Positions 7,350-8,836 of a DNA stretch of 8,836 nucleotides are shown piece after piece (the stretch's first letter is position 1; each line of letters opens with the position of its first letter). A program made the position numbers and the translations under genes. The notes below the pieces were generated by a model. That model searched no databases. It worked only from the letters and a program-made list of their open reading frames with translations, and was not told where the DNA came from. Origin of the DNA: an uncultured Bacteroidales bacterium (GTDB lineage Bacteria > Bacteroidota > Bacteroidia > Bacteroidales > JAUNSR01); the NCBI GenBank assembly GCA_947074165.1, contig CAMTOT010000111.1, forward strand, positions 1 through 8,836, in the 5' to 3' direction.

Positions 7350-8789
7350 TTATAATATTAATAATCCGGTTGAAAATAGATCTTGCATCTCTTCCGATTC
7401 AAGAAACCTGTTGAAAGAAACATTTAAAGATTCACTTATTCTATCCTCCAGATCTTTTAATGTAAGTTTTCTATAGTTACGATAGTTTATCTCATTAAGA
7501 AACTCAAAAAGTATATAGACCGTTTTTTCACACATCTCAATTTCCACTTCCTCAGAGCGGTTATTAATAGTGATTCTGCCCCATTGTTGTACTTTACCCT
7601 TCTTTTGCTTATTGAACTTCTCCATGCTTGGTGTATTGCCTATCCATATTGCAGGCTTGTCGAGAACTAAACTAATATGTGATTCTATTGCGTTATTTAT
7701 TCTATTTGGCGATATAGTGGTGCGAGGTACTTTGAACTCAAACCAAAAATCTATCGGATACTCTAAACATACATTATGAAGATAATTAAATAGAGATTTT
7801 CTTAGTCCTGACGAAAACATTTCATGATCAGTTCCTTGTTCATCAATGAACTCTCTATCATTATCGGCAAAACCGGCAAAGCCAGATTCACAGCCTTTTA
7901 TCCCAAATTTATCAGGATTAAGACCAACCGGTGAATGAGCAGTCATCGCAAAACGATGCCAAAAGGCAGATTTCACAACTCCTGCTTTAAACAACTGTCT
8001 TACCACCTCTAAGGAATCTACCGTTTCCTGAGCTGTTTGCGTTGGAAATCCATACATTAGGTAAGCATGTACCATAATACCCGACTCGGTAAAATTAGAG
8101 GCTACTTTGGCAACCTGCTCTATAGTTACTCCCTTATTGATTAATTTGAGAATACGATCGGAAGCTACTTCTAATCCACCTGATACAGCGATGCAACCCG
8201 AAGCCGATAAAAGTCGACATAGGTCATAGGTAAAACTTTTTTCAAAACGAACATTAGTCCACCATGTTATCTTAACCTCTCTTCTCATTATCTCCAGGGC
8301 AACATCTTTCATCAGTTGAGGAGGTGCCGCTTCATCGGTAAAATGAAAACCCCTCTCTCCAGTTTGTTTAATAATCGCCTCTATTCTGTCTACAATTACT
8401 GTCGCGTTTGCTGGTTCATAGCGCTTTATATAATCAAGCGAACCATCACAGAAAGAACATTTACCCCAGTAACATCCGTGGGCAAAGGTTAGTTTATTCC
8501 ATCTGCCATCGCTCCATAATTTATGCATCGGATTTACAACCTCTATCACTGATATATATTTATCAAGTGGCAAATCTGAATAATCAGGGGTACCAGTTTC
8601 ATTAAAACCGTAATCAGTGATTTTGGTATTATTGTAATAAGCAACACTTGTATTTTCACATAAATAAGTACGTACAAGAGAATCCTTACCTATCTCTCCA
8701 TTAATATATTTTAGAATCTGCTCTAAAGGACGCTCACCGTCATCAAGAGTAATAAAATCCACGTACTTAAAAATTTCTGAATCAGAAAG
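7350..8789 (-). CDS. Radical SAM protein, cobalamin-binding type, N-terminus missing
   Basis: About 479 genomic residues remain (numbering here counts from the false GTG at 8804-8802, whose first five residues MLFRS come from adapter). The visible start, DFITLDDGERPLEQILKYI (16-34), looks like the end of a B12-binding domain as found ahead of radical SAM domains, so perhaps 100-200 residues are lost. The radical SAM core covers about 103-300: the [4Fe-4S] cysteines C111, C116 and C119 lie in GCYWGKCSFCD, with four residues between the first two instead of three. TDEA (156-159), SGGLEVASDRILKLINKG (208-225) and YGFPTQT (251-257) match later strands of the barrel. Residues about 300-484 are an extra region I do not recognise; 425-484 looks like a small helical, possibly winged-helix, domain. 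Substrate unknown: methyltransferase, ring-forming or other chemistry are all possible. It is the first visible gene of the group with the MATE and uup genes. Confidence 0.85.
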   Translation of the reverse strand, partial: LSDSEIFKYVDFITLDDGERPLEQILKYINGEIGKDSLVRTYLCENTSVAYYNNTKITDYGFNETGTPDYSDLPLDKYISVIEVVNPMHKLWSDGRWNKLTFAHGCYWGKCSFCDGSLDYIKRYEPANATVIVDRIEAIIKQTGERGFHFTDEAAPPQLMKDVALEIMRREVKITWWTNVRFEKSFTYDLCRLLSASGCIAVSGGLEVASDRILKLINKGVTIEQVAKVASNFTESGIMVHAYLMYGFPTQTAQETVDSLEVVRQLFKAGVVKSAFWHRFAMTAHSPVGLNPDKFGIKGCESGFAGFADNDREFIDEQGTDHEMFSSGLRKSLFNYLHNVCLEYPIDFWFEFKVPRTTISPNRINNAIESHISLVLDKPAIWIGNTPSMEKFNKQKKGKVQQWGRITINNRSEEVEIEMCEKTVYILFEFLNEINYRNYRKLTLKDLEDRISESLNVSFNRFLESEEMQDLFSTGLLIL

Positions 8790-8836
8790 AGATCGGAAGA
8801 GCACACGTCTGAACTCCAGTCACCGCTCATTATCTC
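8790..8836. other. Illumina TruSeq i7-side adapter (artefact)
   Basis: This is library sequence. 8790-8823 is the standard index-adapter start AGATCGGAAGAGCACACGTC and onward, 8824-8831 (CGCTCATT) matches TruSeq HT i7 index D703 as I remember it, and 8832-8836 (ATCTC) opens the P7 region. Read on the minus strand it supplies a false GTG start codon at 8804-8802 and residues MLFRS to the truncated radical SAM gene. Confidence 0.98.

Overview
This is an AT-rich contig carrying five protein genes. Both ends are Illumina library adapter rather than genome: positions 1-48 are the i5-side TruSeq adapter with an 8-base index at 8-15, and 8790-8836 are the i7-side adapter with an index at 8824-8831. 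Only about 49-8789 (8,741 bases) is biological. The two outermost genes are cut off and then artificially extended by codons read out of the adapters. The host looks like a member of the Bacteroidetes, probably Bacteroidales. The ABC-F protein has the feel of that group's Uup proteins. The leaders are A-rich and lack Shine-Dalgarno sequences. A sequence resembling the Bacteroidetes -33/-7 promoter lies ahead of the zinc transporter gene. This placement is inference from sequence character only.

Layout. On the minus strand, 49-3035 encodes a very unusual protein: two pyruvate-oxidase/acetolactate-synthase-like (ThDP-fold) modules in tandem within one chain of more than 996 residues, with the cofactor-binding and catalytic signatures worn away in both modules. 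A 90-base intergenic region separates it from a divergent ZIP-family metal transporter gene (3126-3926, plus strand). The transporter gene converges on a minus-strand group and shares with it a 21-bp perfect hairpin (3965-4014) that looks like a bidirectional terminator.

The minus-strand group runs, in transcription order: a radical SAM enzyme of the cobalamin-binding-domain type (5' end lost at the contig edge), a MATE-family exporter, and a Uup-type ABC-F ATPase. The gaps are only 9 and 20 bases, so one transcript is likely. A link in function (modified product, export, ribosome protection) is possible, but Uup and MATE genes are common housekeeping neighbours and nothing in the sequence proves it.

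The most noteworthy content is the double, apparently catalytically degenerate ThDP-fold protein. Next are the non-canonical CX4CX2C cluster motif of the radical SAM protein and its conserved-looking but unidentified C-terminal region. No RNA genes, CRISPR arrays, insertion sequences or prophage genes are visible.
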